Below are positions 55,182-64,000 of a DNA stretch of 64,000 nt, piece after piece. This stretch comes from Microcaldota archaeon (GTDB lineage: Archaea > Micrarchaeota > Micrarchaeia > Anstonellales > Anstonellaceae), in the NCBI GenBank assembly GCA_021814005.1, contig JAKAJC010000001.1, positions 69,379 through 133,378 of the forward strand. The letters are read 5' to 3'. The notes below the pieces were generated by a model. That model saw nothing but the letters and a program-made list of their open reading frames with translations. It did no database searches and was not told where the DNA came from. The translations under genes and the position numbers were made by a program. Numbering within the stretch: position 1 is the first letter of the stretch; each line of letters starts with the position of its first letter.

Positions 55182-57647
55182 ATGCCTAAAACAGGAAATA
55201 TCAGGCTTTTCGCACCTTCTGAAAAAAAGAGATGGCAAAAATACCTGATAAACATCCAAAAAATATGCAAGGGGCCAGATTGGGAGAAAAAATACTGCAA
55301 GGAATTGAAAAAACACCTCACGGGTTTGTCTCAAACTCAGTTGCAATCATTCAAACAAAAACTCGGTTATCCTAATACAGCTCAATTTGACGATATCCTT
55401 AGGGACAAGAAAAAAGCCATAACTGCTTATTGCTATTGGGTATTCTCTAGAAATTATCGTTCCAGCATAAGCAGATTCCTCAATCTGACGGGGCAAACCG
55501 GGAAAGCTCTTCAAAAAACAGCATTCTTGGGGATTCTAGGATTATCTGACGCCGAACTGGAAGGAATCGTTCTCTTCCAGATATGGAGGAAAACGGCAAT
55601 CTTCGAACGGGACTATTCGTTGCGTGAAGTTACGAATGAACAGATTACGCAAGTGGATAAGAAAGTAAAGTGGCTAGCAGGAACTTTATCGAAGGGAGCG
55701 CATAGGCCTTCCGAAACCGATGATAAAGTTTATCACTTCAAGCAAAAGGGAGTCTATCGGGATTATCGGATCTACTGGTTTCTCAGACAAAAAAGCGATG
55801 AAGAAGAGCCGTCGTGGCCAAACAATCAACGGCAAAAACGGTTTTCGAGCAAAATATTAGCCATCAACCAAACAGGGAAGAAAATACATCTCGTTGTGCA
55901 TAATTCTAAAGAGAGGAAAATTTTTCTTAGATTCCTTCAACGCACGATTAAGCTTGAATTGATGTCAACCCAGAGCGAAACGCCTGTGAATAAAGCACAA
56001 CTACAGAAGCTTTTCGTTCCAGATGAAGCTGACGACACTCTGCCCGTAATCAGCGTGTCCTACAAATATACTAATTTACCTGGAAATCCAAAGCTTATCA
56101 TCCAAGATCGCGCTGGAAAAAACCCTGTAAAGGGCGCGGTCAAAAGACTTACTGAAAACAAAGACATAACCCCAGAAGAAATATCCAACATATCTGCATT
56201 TACTCTTCTTTTCTCAGGTCAGCCAGTCAAAGTCAGAGTTTTCGAGGGTAGATTTGGATACTACAAAATGCAAATCCCTGACAGAAGTCTGGCCTATCAG
56301 GATCGCGAAGGATTAATCTCACAATTTAAACAAAAAACAAACATTCCGATCAACCAATACTTTGAATTTGAAGGTAAACCCATCGAAGTCAAGGAAGCGA
56401 TAAATTCGCTTCTAAACACCCAACTCGTTTCAATAAGCGATGATCCGCCCATATACCGGAAGGTCCTTGAAGTCTTATACCAGATGGGCCTCCTCCATGC
56501 GCCCGAAGAGGAAAACAAGCGATACTGCGTATACAATGGATGCGTGAAGCAATATGCCAATACTTGGCAGAAAGGCACGTGTTCGGAATGCGGGGGGCAA
56601 TTGCACCTATTCGGAGAATACTTCGCAGTGAAGACAGATAAGGCAAAGATTCGAGAACTTATTTCAGACTCACTTATTTTAGAAGGATATTCGGTTGTGC
56701 ACGGAACACGGAAATTCAATAAGAGGAAAACAGACGTTATCGAAGTATATACGCCAAAAGGCAGCGTTGTTGTAGTGCCAGTCAATTCACAAAAAATCGA
56801 CTCAAACCTACTAGAATACTTGAAATTCAACGACGCAGCCGTAGTATTCGCACCATATCCTTACACGAGCGAAACTGACCAAATTCGAGGATATGGGCAT
56901 GGCGTTGTTACTGTGTCTGACCTTATCTACAATAAATTAACCAATTCTAATCAAAAGTTGTTTACGGCTGAAATTGATTCTTGCTTAAATGCAACGCAAA
57001 CCCGTATCGAAAACAACTATCGAAACGCATTGGCCCGGCTTGAACGCACAGGGGATTACGACTTCCATAAATTCGAGGAAGACACATTCTCGCTAGTCCA
57101 CTTCCTTCTGCCGACTTCTCAACGCCTAGGGGATCAGTTCATCGGCAAGCGTGTCCCGGATGGAATAGCGGCAATACCTCTTTCTTCATCCGAGAGATTC
57201 TGCGTCTCATGGGATAGCAAATACTCCACAGCGCAATACGCATTCAGCGAAAAACCTGCGAAATCCGCATACTACATAAAACGGCTGCAACCACTACCAG
57301 TAGTAAAGAATCTAGGTGGACTTGGATCCTTTATCTACATATCCAACAATCTGCCAGAAAAAAGATTCAAGAAATTCGCTAAACGAGTGAAGAGACGGGC
57401 TAGATGGCCAGGTAGAATCATCCTGTTATCTTCTGCACAATTAATGGAATTATGCAAGCACAAAGCATCCGTACAGCAAGTGCTTGCCGCATCTCCCGAG
57501 ATGAATGAAAGTTACTACAAAAAGATAGCTGGATTATTCTCTAAACGCTACCGAAAAATATACGCTATCTCCCCGGCCGAGATTCAGGCAATCACATCTA
57601 GCCAATATACGACACCTGCACTGAGTATAAGCCGCGCAGAAGTCTGA
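55182..57647 (+). CDS. Large protein of unknown family with zinc ribbon and C-terminal PD-(D/E)XK-like motif
   Basis: CVYNGC...CSECGG; GKRVPDGIAAIPLSSSERFCVSWDSKYS (PDG...DSK arrangement as in FokI-like nucleases). Confidence 0.6.
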   Translation: MPKTGNIRLFAPSEKKRWQKYLINIQKICKGPDWEKKYCKELKKHLTGLSQTQLQSFKQKLGYPNTAQFDDILRDKKKAITAYCYWVFSRNYRSSISRFLNLTGQTGKALQKTAFLGILGLSDAELEGIVLFQIWRKTAIFERDYSLREVTNEQITQVDKKVKWLAGTLSKGAHRPSETDDKVYHFKQKGVYRDYRIYWFLRQKSDEEEPSWPNNQRQKRFSSKILAINQTGKKIHLVVHNSKERKIFLRFLQRTIKLELMSTQSETPVNKAQLQKLFVPDEADDTLPVISVSYKYTNLPGNPKLIIQDRAGKNPVKGAVKRLTENKDITPEEISNISAFTLLFSGQPVKVRVFEGRFGYYKMQIPDRSLAYQDREGLISQFKQKTNIPINQYFEFEGKPIEVKEAINSLLNTQLVSISDDPPIYRKVLEVLYQMGLLHAPEEENKRYCVYNGCVKQYANTWQKGTCSECGGQLHLFGEYFAVKTDKAKIRELISDSLILEGYSVVHGTRKFNKRKTDVIEVYTPKGSVVVVPVNSQKIDSNLLEYLKFNDAAVVFAPYPYTSETDQIRGYGHGVVTVSDLIYNKLTNSNQKLFTAEIDSCLNATQTRIENNYRNALARLERTGDYDFHKFEEDTFSLVHFLLPTSQRLGDQFIGKRVPDGIAAIPLSSSERFCVSWDSKYSTAQYAFSEKPAKSAYYIKRLQPLPVVKNLGGLGSFIYISNNLPEKRFKKFAKRVKRRARWPGRIILLSSAQLMELCKHKASVQQVLAASPEMNESYYKKIAGLFSKRYRKIYAISPAEIQAITSSQYTTPALSISRAEV

Positions 57648-57677
57648 TTTATTAACCTCTTATTCCTCGTATATTCA

Positions 57678-60431
57678 ATGGAACCAGAGCAGAAAGCCCG
57701 CCGTAAAATTGATAAGATGCTTGAAGCGGCAGGCTGGGTCATCCAAGATTACAAGGATATGGATTTGGGCGCCAGTCTCGGCGTCGTTGTCCGTGAGTAT
57801 CCGCTGAAAGAAGGCCGTGCGGATTATCTCCTCTTTGTGGATCGAAACGTGGTCGGTGTCCTCGAAGCTAAACCTGAAGGCACCACGCTAAGCGTTGTGG
57901 AAGAGCAATCCGAAGGCTATCTCAATAATACACCCGAGAACTTGCCAAACGTCCATTGGCCTCCTCCTTTCGCCTATGAGTCAACAGGGGTAGAAACCCG
58001 CTTTAGGGACAACCGCGATCCAAAACCTCGCTCCCGAAACCTTTTTGCGTTCCACAAGCCTGAAACGCTCTTGGAATGGGTGGAGCAAACTGAAACCCTC
58101 CGCTCTCGCTTGAAGAAATTCCCTCCTCTTCCAAAAGGCAACCTCCGCCAATGCCAGTTCGAGGCCATCAACAAGCTGGAGGAATCTTTAGGGAAGGACA
58201 GGCCAAAAGCCCTAATCCAAATGGCCACGGGAAGCGGCAAGACTTATACTGCCGTAAGTTCCATTTATCGCCTAATCAAATTCGGCAAGGCCAAGCGCGT
58301 TCTCTTCCTCGTGGACCGCAACAATCTGGCCCGCCAAACCCTGCGGGAATTCCAGCAATACGTTCCTCCCGACTCAAACAAGCACTTTACGGACATCTAT
58401 AATGTCCAACACCTCAAATCCAACAAAATCGACCCCGTGGCTAAAGTTTGCATCACTACCATCCAGCGTCTTTATGCCATCCTAAGCGGAAAAGAGATTG
58501 ACGAAGAGATAGAAGAGCATTCGATGTTCGAAAGCGGCGCTTCCGCCAGGACGACCCCCATAACGGTGGATTACAACCCAGCCGTTCCCATCGAAACCTT
58601 TGACTTCATCATCAGCGACGAATGCCACCGCTCCATCTACAATCTCTGGCGGCAGGTTCTGGAATACTACGATTCCTACCTCATCGGCCTTACTGCCACC
58701 CCGTCCTTGCAGACATTGGGCTTCTTCAACAACAATCTGGTGATGGAATACAACCATGAGAAAGCCGTGGCCGATCAAGTCAATGTGCAGCTTGCCGGAG
58801 TCTATCGAATCGAAACCAAGATTTCCAAGCATGGGGATAAGGTAAAGGCTGGGTTCTATGTGGATGTGCGTGACAAATTCACCCGCGAGCGACGCATGGA
58901 GCTTCTGGACAAGGATTTCTCCTATGAGGCCGCCAAGCTCGATCGCTCCGTAGTTTCCCCAAGCCAGCTTCGGACAGTTATCCGAGAATTCAAGAACAAG
59001 CTGAAAACCGAGATATTCCCCGGCCGCGAGCACGTTCCCAAGACACTCGTTTTCACCAAGAACGATGCCCATGCCGAAGACGTGGTGAATATCATCCGCG
59101 AGGAATTCGGAGAGGGCAACGACTTCTGTAAGAAGATTACCTACCGCTCCAACGAGAAGCCCGAGGACATACTTCAAGAGTTCCGAAACTCCTACAACCC
59201 CCGTATCGCCGTCACGGTGGACATGGTGGCCACAGGCACCGACATTAAGCCCCTCGAATGCCTTCTCTTCCTTCGAGATGTCAATTCCAGGCTCTATTTT
59301 GAGCAAATGAAGGGACGTGGCACGCGCACCATCTCCAAAGACGATATGGCTTCGGTAACTCCCGACGCGGGCGACAAGACCTCATTCATTATCGTGGATG
59401 CAGTCGGCGTATGTGAGAAGGATAAAACTGACACCAAGCCACTGGACCGCAAGCCAACCGTTGCCTTCGAGAAATTGGTTTTGGATGTCGCCAAGGGCAT
59501 CCGAGACGAGGACACCATAAGCTCCATAGCCGGCCGTTTGGTCAAGCTGGACCGCAAGATGGAAGGGCCGGAGAAGCAGGAGTTCGTTCGGTTAAGTGGC
59601 GGCAAAGGCGTTTCTGAAGTGGCCGCCCAGCTCCTCGCCGCCAATAGCATCGACAATCAGATGGTAGCCGCCAAAGCCATGTTCAAAACAGATAAGCCGG
59701 ACGAGGCGCAGCTCGCCAAAGCTCGAAAGGAGCTGATAACCAAAGCCTGCCTGCCGCTCGACAAACCTGCACTTCGCAATTACCTCATCGATGTTAAGCG
59801 TGAGAAATACCAGATTATCGACACAGTAAGCCAGGACGTGGTGCTCCGCGCCTCCTTTGATGCTTCGGCTAAGGACAAGGCGCAGGCTATTGTGGGCAAA
59901 TTCAAGGAATTCATCGAAAAGAACAAGAACGAAGTCTCGGCCCTTCAAATCATCTATGGCCGCCCCTATGCTCAGCGGCATTTGACTTACAAACAGATCA
60001 AGGAGCTTGCCGAAGCCATCGCTCGGCCCCCATATTACCTTAATTCAGAAGTCGTCTGGAATGCCTACAAGCAACTCGACAAAAGCCGCGTCCATGATGC
60101 GGGCCCCAAGAGGCTTCTTACAGACATTATCTCGCTCGTTCGTTACACTGTAGGGGAGAGCAATTCGCTCGTGCCCTATACTCAACTGGTGGATTCCCGC
60201 TTCAAAGAGTGGCTTGCAGAGCAGAAAAAAGCAGGCCAGACATACAATGCCGCCCAGATGGAATGGCTTGAGATGATAAAGGCGCACATCGCCGCCTCAG
60301 CCAGCATCGAGATAGACGATTTCGAATATGCCCCATTCGTTGGAAAAGGCGGGGCAGTAAAAGCCAGCAAAGTATTCGGCTCACGCCTCGATTCCATCCT
60401 GAGCGAGCTTAACGAGGCGTTGCCGATATGA
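57678..60431 (+). CDS. hsdR: Type I restriction enzyme R subunit
   Basis: ADYLLFVDRNVVGVLEAK nuclease motif; MATGSGKTYTA; ISDECHRS; helicase C-terminal motifs. Confidence 0.95.
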   Translation: MEPEQKARRKIDKMLEAAGWVIQDYKDMDLGASLGVVVREYPLKEGRADYLLFVDRNVVGVLEAKPEGTTLSVVEEQSEGYLNNTPENLPNVHWPPPFAYESTGVETRFRDNRDPKPRSRNLFAFHKPETLLEWVEQTETLRSRLKKFPPLPKGNLRQCQFEAINKLEESLGKDRPKALIQMATGSGKTYTAVSSIYRLIKFGKAKRVLFLVDRNNLARQTLREFQQYVPPDSNKHFTDIYNVQHLKSNKIDPVAKVCITTIQRLYAILSGKEIDEEIEEHSMFESGASARTTPITVDYNPAVPIETFDFIISDECHRSIYNLWRQVLEYYDSYLIGLTATPSLQTLGFFNNNLVMEYNHEKAVADQVNVQLAGVYRIETKISKHGDKVKAGFYVDVRDKFTRERRMELLDKDFSYEAAKLDRSVVSPSQLRTVIREFKNKLKTEIFPGREHVPKTLVFTKNDAHAEDVVNIIREEFGEGNDFCKKITYRSNEKPEDILQEFRNSYNPRIAVTVDMVATGTDIKPLECLLFLRDVNSRLYFEQMKGRGTRTISKDDMASVTPDAGDKTSFIIVDAVGVCEKDKTDTKPLDRKPTVAFEKLVLDVAKGIRDEDTISSIAGRLVKLDRKMEGPEKQEFVRLSGGKGVSEVAAQLLAANSIDNQMVAAKAMFKTDKPDEAQLAKARKELITKACLPLDKPALRNYLIDVKREKYQIIDTVSQDVVLRASFDASAKDKAQAIVGKFKEFIEKNKNEVSALQIIYGRPYAQRHLTYKQIKELAEAIARPPYYLNSEVVWNAYKQLDKSRVHDAGPKRLLTDIISLVRYTVGESNSLVPYTQLVDSRFKEWLAEQKKAGQTYNAAQMEWLEMIKAHIAASASIEIDDFEYAPFVGKGGAVKASKVFGSRLDSILSELNEALPI

Positions 60432-61135
60432 TCACTTTTCTTAATGGTCTAATTGGACGCTTTCACAAGTACTGGAAGATTCTTTCCAGCAATGCGCTTG
60501 AGTTCATTGCATATTTTGTCTTAGGATTAATTTTCCCATTAGTGGTGTTTTACTTCCTAAGAGATTGGACTCTACCCACTGTCCTCTTTTCGGTCTTCAC
60601 TGGCTTTGGCCTTGGCCGGTTCTTCCAAGAGAAAGAGAAATTGGAGAGATGGCTAGAAGATTTGCGTGTTTTGAAATCCCAAATTGAAGTCTGGACAAAA
60701 GGCTTCAAGACATTGCGCTCTTTTCAAACGATGGAGAACTTTCAATGGGGTCCGCAACTTAGTTGGCTTGATGGGCAATTGAATGGGTATTGGCTAGGAG
60801 ACAAAAAGACATCTGTTTCAAAGACAAGTTTGGAGCCTCATTATTTCGAGAGAGTTGAAATCAGCCGCATAATGGGCGGAATTCAATATATCCCGATGAA
60901 AAACGCCAAATTCCTGCTCGGTTCTTTGAGGTCCATCAATCACAAGATAGACCACCTCAATTTAATCATCCAAATCCTGTATTTACGCAATGATTTAACG
61001 AACGACGAAATGAAGAAAATCGGCTCTGATCTCTGCGGCAGCCCGCTGGCAGTTTGCGAAACGCTGAAAGATGAACTTCCACTAGCGGAAAAGAAGCTTG
61101 CCGAGATTTTAGAAGGTTATGGATACATTGAATAG
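60428..61135 (+). CDS. Membrane-anchored protein of unknown function within the type I RM operon
   Basis: Start overlaps the hsdR stop (ATGA); two N-terminal TM segments, soluble C-terminal domain. Confidence 0.75.
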   Translation: MITFLNGLIGRFHKYWKILSSNALEFIAYFVLGLIFPLVVFYFLRDWTLPTVLFSVFTGFGLGRFFQEKEKLERWLEDLRVLKSQIEVWTKGFKTLRSFQTMENFQWGPQLSWLDGQLNGYWLGDKKTSVSKTSLEPHYFERVEISRIMGGIQYIPMKNAKFLLGSLRSINHKIDHLNLIIQILYLRNDLTNDEMKKIGSDLCGSPLAVCETLKDELPLAEKKLAEILEGYGYIE

Positions 61136-61147
61136 TGATGGGAGAAC

Positions 61148-62563
61148 ATGACTGATAACGAAAAATTGCCGAAAGGGTGGGTTCTTGCCCCTCTCGGAGA
61201 ACTTGCGGAGTATATCAATGGGCGCGCATTCAAACCTACCGAATGGGAGAGAGAAGGAAAACCGATTCTTCGCATTCAAAATCTAACAGGTTCAACCGAT
61301 GAAATCAATCGCTACTCTAAACCTATCGAAGATAAATATCTCATTAAAGACGGACAACTGCTTATCTCTTGGTCTGCAACCCTTGGGGCATTCATATATC
61401 GTGGGGAAGATGCTGTTCTCAACCAGCATATCTTCAAAGTAATTCCATATGTCGATAAGAAGTATTTGTATCATTTAACCAACGCGTATATTGGTTCTCT
61501 AAAATCAAAGGTTCACGGATCGGGGATGCAGCATATTACTAAAGGTTTATTTGATACCTCTCAAGTCCCCCTTGCGCCATCGAACGAACAACTCCGCATA
61601 GTCTCAAAAATTGAAGAACTTGTCTCAGAACTGGACGCAGGTGTTTCATCTCTCCATAAAGCTAAATGCCAAATTAAGATCTATCGCCAATCAGTGCTCA
61701 AATCTGCATTTGATGGAAAGCTTACTGCAAAATGGCGGGAGAAAAACAAAAACAAAATTGAATCAGTAGAAAAAATACTGGCGCGAATAAAGGAAGAACG
61801 GAAGTTACGACTTGGGAAGAGACACAAAGACGTGTTGCCGTTTGATGCTTCAGAGCTACCCAAATTACCGAAGGAGTGGGTTTGGTGTTCGATGAGTGAG
61901 GCATGCGGCGTAATTTCTAACGGAAACACTCCTGAACCATCAAAAATGACTAGGGATTCTGGGGATATTCCGTTCATAAAAGTATACAATCTTACAAAAG
62001 ATGGCCGATTGGATTTCACTGTTAAGCCTACATTTATTGACCGAGAAACGCATAGAAAAGAATTAGCGAAATCGATCACTTACCCTGGCGATATCCTCAT
62101 CAATATCGTCGGACCCCCCTTGGGGAAAGTATCGCTAGTCCCAGATACGTATCCAGAATGGAATACTAATCAGGCAGTTGTCTTGTATCGAGCATCAAAG
62201 AACTTAGAAACACGATTCTTGCTGTTCTATCTATTGTCTAATGATTTGATTCGTTTTCTCACTAAAAAATCAAAAGCCACTGCGGGGCAGTATAATGTTC
62301 AGTTAAGTACTTGTAGAAGCGCACCGCTTCCGTTTGTACCTATCCTCGAACAAAAAGAGATTGTAAGACAGATAGATATCAAGATGAGTGCAATTGAAAG
62401 GACGGAGCAACTTATTGACAAGAATCTCACTATGGCTGAGAATATGCGCCAAAGCATTCTCAAAACCGCATTTGAAGGCAAGCTCGCCCCCCAAGATCCA
62501 AAAGATGAACCAGCGGAAAAACTGCTCGAACGAATTCGAGCTGAAAAATCCAAGAAGAGGTAA
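61148..62563 (+). CDS. hsdS: Type I restriction enzyme specificity subunit
   Basis: Two TRD-like halves starting LPKGWVLAPLGELAEYINGRAF and LPKEWVWCSMSEACGVISNGNTP. Confidence 0.95.
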   Translation: MTDNEKLPKGWVLAPLGELAEYINGRAFKPTEWEREGKPILRIQNLTGSTDEINRYSKPIEDKYLIKDGQLLISWSATLGAFIYRGEDAVLNQHIFKVIPYVDKKYLYHLTNAYIGSLKSKVHGSGMQHITKGLFDTSQVPLAPSNEQLRIVSKIEELVSELDAGVSSLHKAKCQIKIYRQSVLKSAFDGKLTAKWREKNKNKIESVEKILARIKEERKLRLGKRHKDVLPFDASELPKLPKEWVWCSMSEACGVISNGNTPEPSKMTRDSGDIPFIKVYNLTKDGRLDFTVKPTFIDRETHRKELAKSITYPGDILINIVGPPLGKVSLVPDTYPEWNTNQAVVLYRASKNLETRFLLFYLLSNDLIRFLTKKSKATAGQYNVQLSTCRSAPLPFVPILEQKEIVRQIDIKMSAIERTEQLIDKNLTMAENMRQSILKTAFEGKLAPQDPKDEPAEKLLERIRAEKSKKR

Positions 62564-62567
62564 TTTT

Positions 62568-64000
62568 ATGCCTGAATCAAGCTCCATTGTTCAAAAAGTC
62601 TGGAATTACTGCACGGTTCTTCGGGACGATGGTGTTGGTTATGGGGATTATGTCGAGCAACTAACATATCTCATCTTCCTCAAAATGGCACACGAGCAGA
62701 CAAAACCTCCATACAATAAGCCGTCCACGATACCCAAGGGATACGATTGGCTCTCTTTAACCTCAAAAGATGGCGAAGCGTTGGAAGGCCATTATTTGGC
62801 TACCCTAACCGCTTTAGGAAAGGAAAAGGGGATGCTAGGTATCATTTTTGCCAAAGCTCAATCCAAAATCCAAGACCCAGCCAAACTCAAACGCTTAATC
62901 AGCCTGATTGATGATGAGGTCTGGCTCGGATTAGATGTTGATGTAAAGGGGGAAATCTACGAGGGATTGCTCCAAAAGAACGCGGAGGACACCAAGAGCG
63001 GCGCAGGCCAATATTTCACGCCAAGACCATTAATCAAAACTATGGTCGAAGTCATGCAGCCAAAGCCAAATATGAAAATCTGCGACCCGGCCAGCGGAAC
63101 TGGCGGATTCCTTACCTTGACTTACGATTACATAGTCAAGCACAACAATTTAGACAAAGACCAGAAGAAATTCCTCAAGAACGATGCGTTGAGAGGCTAC
63201 GATATTGTCCCTCAAGTCGCTAGGCTCTGCGCCATGAACCTTTTTCTCCACGGTATCGGCTCCGAGCAGTCGCCCATTCAGGTTAGGGATTCTTTGGCCT
63301 CTGACGATGGCGAACGGTTTGATATGGTCTTGACCAATCCGCCTTTTGGGAAGAAGAGCAGTATCACAATCGTAAATGAAGAAGGGAAATCGGACAAGGA
63401 TTCGGTATCATATGAACGCCCTGACTTCTGGACCACCACTTCCAACAAGCAACTGAACTTTGTCCAGCACATCAAGACCATCCTAAAAGTCGGGGGAAGT
63501 GCGGCAGTCGTAGTCCCGGACAACGTATTATTCGAAGGGGGCGCAGGAGAAACCATCCGCAAGAACCTGCTAAAGGACTTCGAGGTTCATACGCTGCTGA
63601 GGCTGCCAACTGGTCTATTCTATGCTCAGGGAGTCAAAGCCAACGTAATCTTCTTTGATAAGAAACAAGCCTCTGAGAGCGCGTGGACGAAAGACCTCTG
63701 GATCTACGATTTGAGGACAAACAAGCATTTCACGCTCAAGGAAAGCTCGATGGGCATGAAGGACTTGGAAGACTTCGTTAAGTGCTACAACCCACAGAAC
63801 CGGCACCAAAGGAAGGAAACCGAGCGTTTCAAGCGCTTCAAATACGAAGATTTGATTAAGCGGGATAAGACCAGCTTGGATATTTTCTGGCTCAAGGATG
63901 ACAGCCTGACGGATTCGGATAACCTGCCGGAGCCGAGCTTAATCGCCGAAGAGATAGTCGAGAACTTGGAAGAGGCATTGGAAAGCTTTAGAGAGATCGA
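62568..64000 (+). CDS. hsdM: Type I restriction enzyme methylase subunit (runs off window end)
   Basis: My translation MPESSSIVQKVWNYCTVLRDDGVGYGDYVEQLTYLIFLKM...SGAGQYFTPRPLI...DPASGTGGFL...VLTNPPFGKKSS; not in the ORF track because no stop is reached. Confidence 0.95.
   Translation, partial: MPESSSIVQKVWNYCTVLRDDGVGYGDYVEQLTYLIFLKMAHEQTKPPYNKPSTIPKGYDWLSLTSKDGEALEGHYLATLTALGKEKGMLGIIFAKAQSKIQDPAKLKRLISLIDDEVWLGLDVDVKGEIYEGLLQKNAEDTKSGAGQYFTPRPLIKTMVEVMQPKPNMKICDPASGTGGFLTLTYDYIVKHNNLDKDQKKFLKNDALRGYDIVPQVARLCAMNLFLHGIGSEQSPIQVRDSLASDDGERFDMVLTNPPFGKKSSITIVNEEGKSDKDSVSYERPDFWTTTSNKQLNFVQHIKTILKVGGSAAVVVPDNVLFEGGAGETIRKNLLKDFEVHTLLRLPTGLFYAQGVKANVIFFDKKQASESAWTKDLWIYDLRTNKHFTLKESSMGMKDLEDFVKCYNPQNRHQRKETERFKRFKYEDLIKRDKTSLDIFWLKDDSLTDSDNLPEPSLIAEEIVENLEEALESFREI

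Noticed and set aside
58482-59306. 274-aa minus-strand ORF opposite hsdR
   Set aside because: Shadow ORF of the conserved helicase domain.
1-64000. CRISPR arrays
   Set aside because: No series of regularly spaced 24-40 bp repeats seen; direct repeats found are tandem or tRNA-related.
1-64000. rRNA genes
   Set aside because: No recognisable 16S, 23S or 5S segments noticed.

Overview
This is a 64 kb archaeal chromosome segment. Evidence for archaea: two FtsZ paralogs, aEF-1alpha next to uS10, Alba, archaeal-type AlaRS and AspRS, CCA-adding enzyme, Elp3, eL40, and TATA-type promoters. Many small proteins of unknown function suggest a DPANN-like lineage, but that is inference. Many genes carry a GAGGTG-like Shine-Dalgarno sequence, which helped correct several starts. 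I read nine convincing tRNA genes: Ala-CGC, Ser-TGA, Asp-GTC, Tyr-GTA with an intron, Val-CAC, Glu-CTC, Asn-GTT, Leu-TAG and Thr-TGT. There is also one degenerate tRNA-like gene. Two genes are missing from the supplied ORF track: eL40 (47 aa) and the edge-truncated hsdM. Housekeeping content includes a CbiMNQO cobalt ECF transporter behind an ArsR regulator, INO1, AhcY with a PfkB kinase, and an ABC-2 exporter with a PadR regulator. From about 52.3 kb to the window end lies an accessory island: tyrosine integrase, AlbA_2/Schlafen-type regulator, a large unknown protein with a zinc ribbon and a FokI-like PD-(D/E)XK motif, HsdR, a membrane protein overlapping hsdR, HsdS and HsdM. The most notable non-coding observations are (a) hairpins with a shared flank sitting beside tRNAs and tRNA fragments, (b) a duplicated tRNA-Asn 3' end with a 56-bp structured insert in its T-loop, (c) a promoter-associated candidate C/D box sRNA at the island boundary, and (d) palindromic operators in front of several genes. 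No database searches were run. All family calls come from reading motifs.
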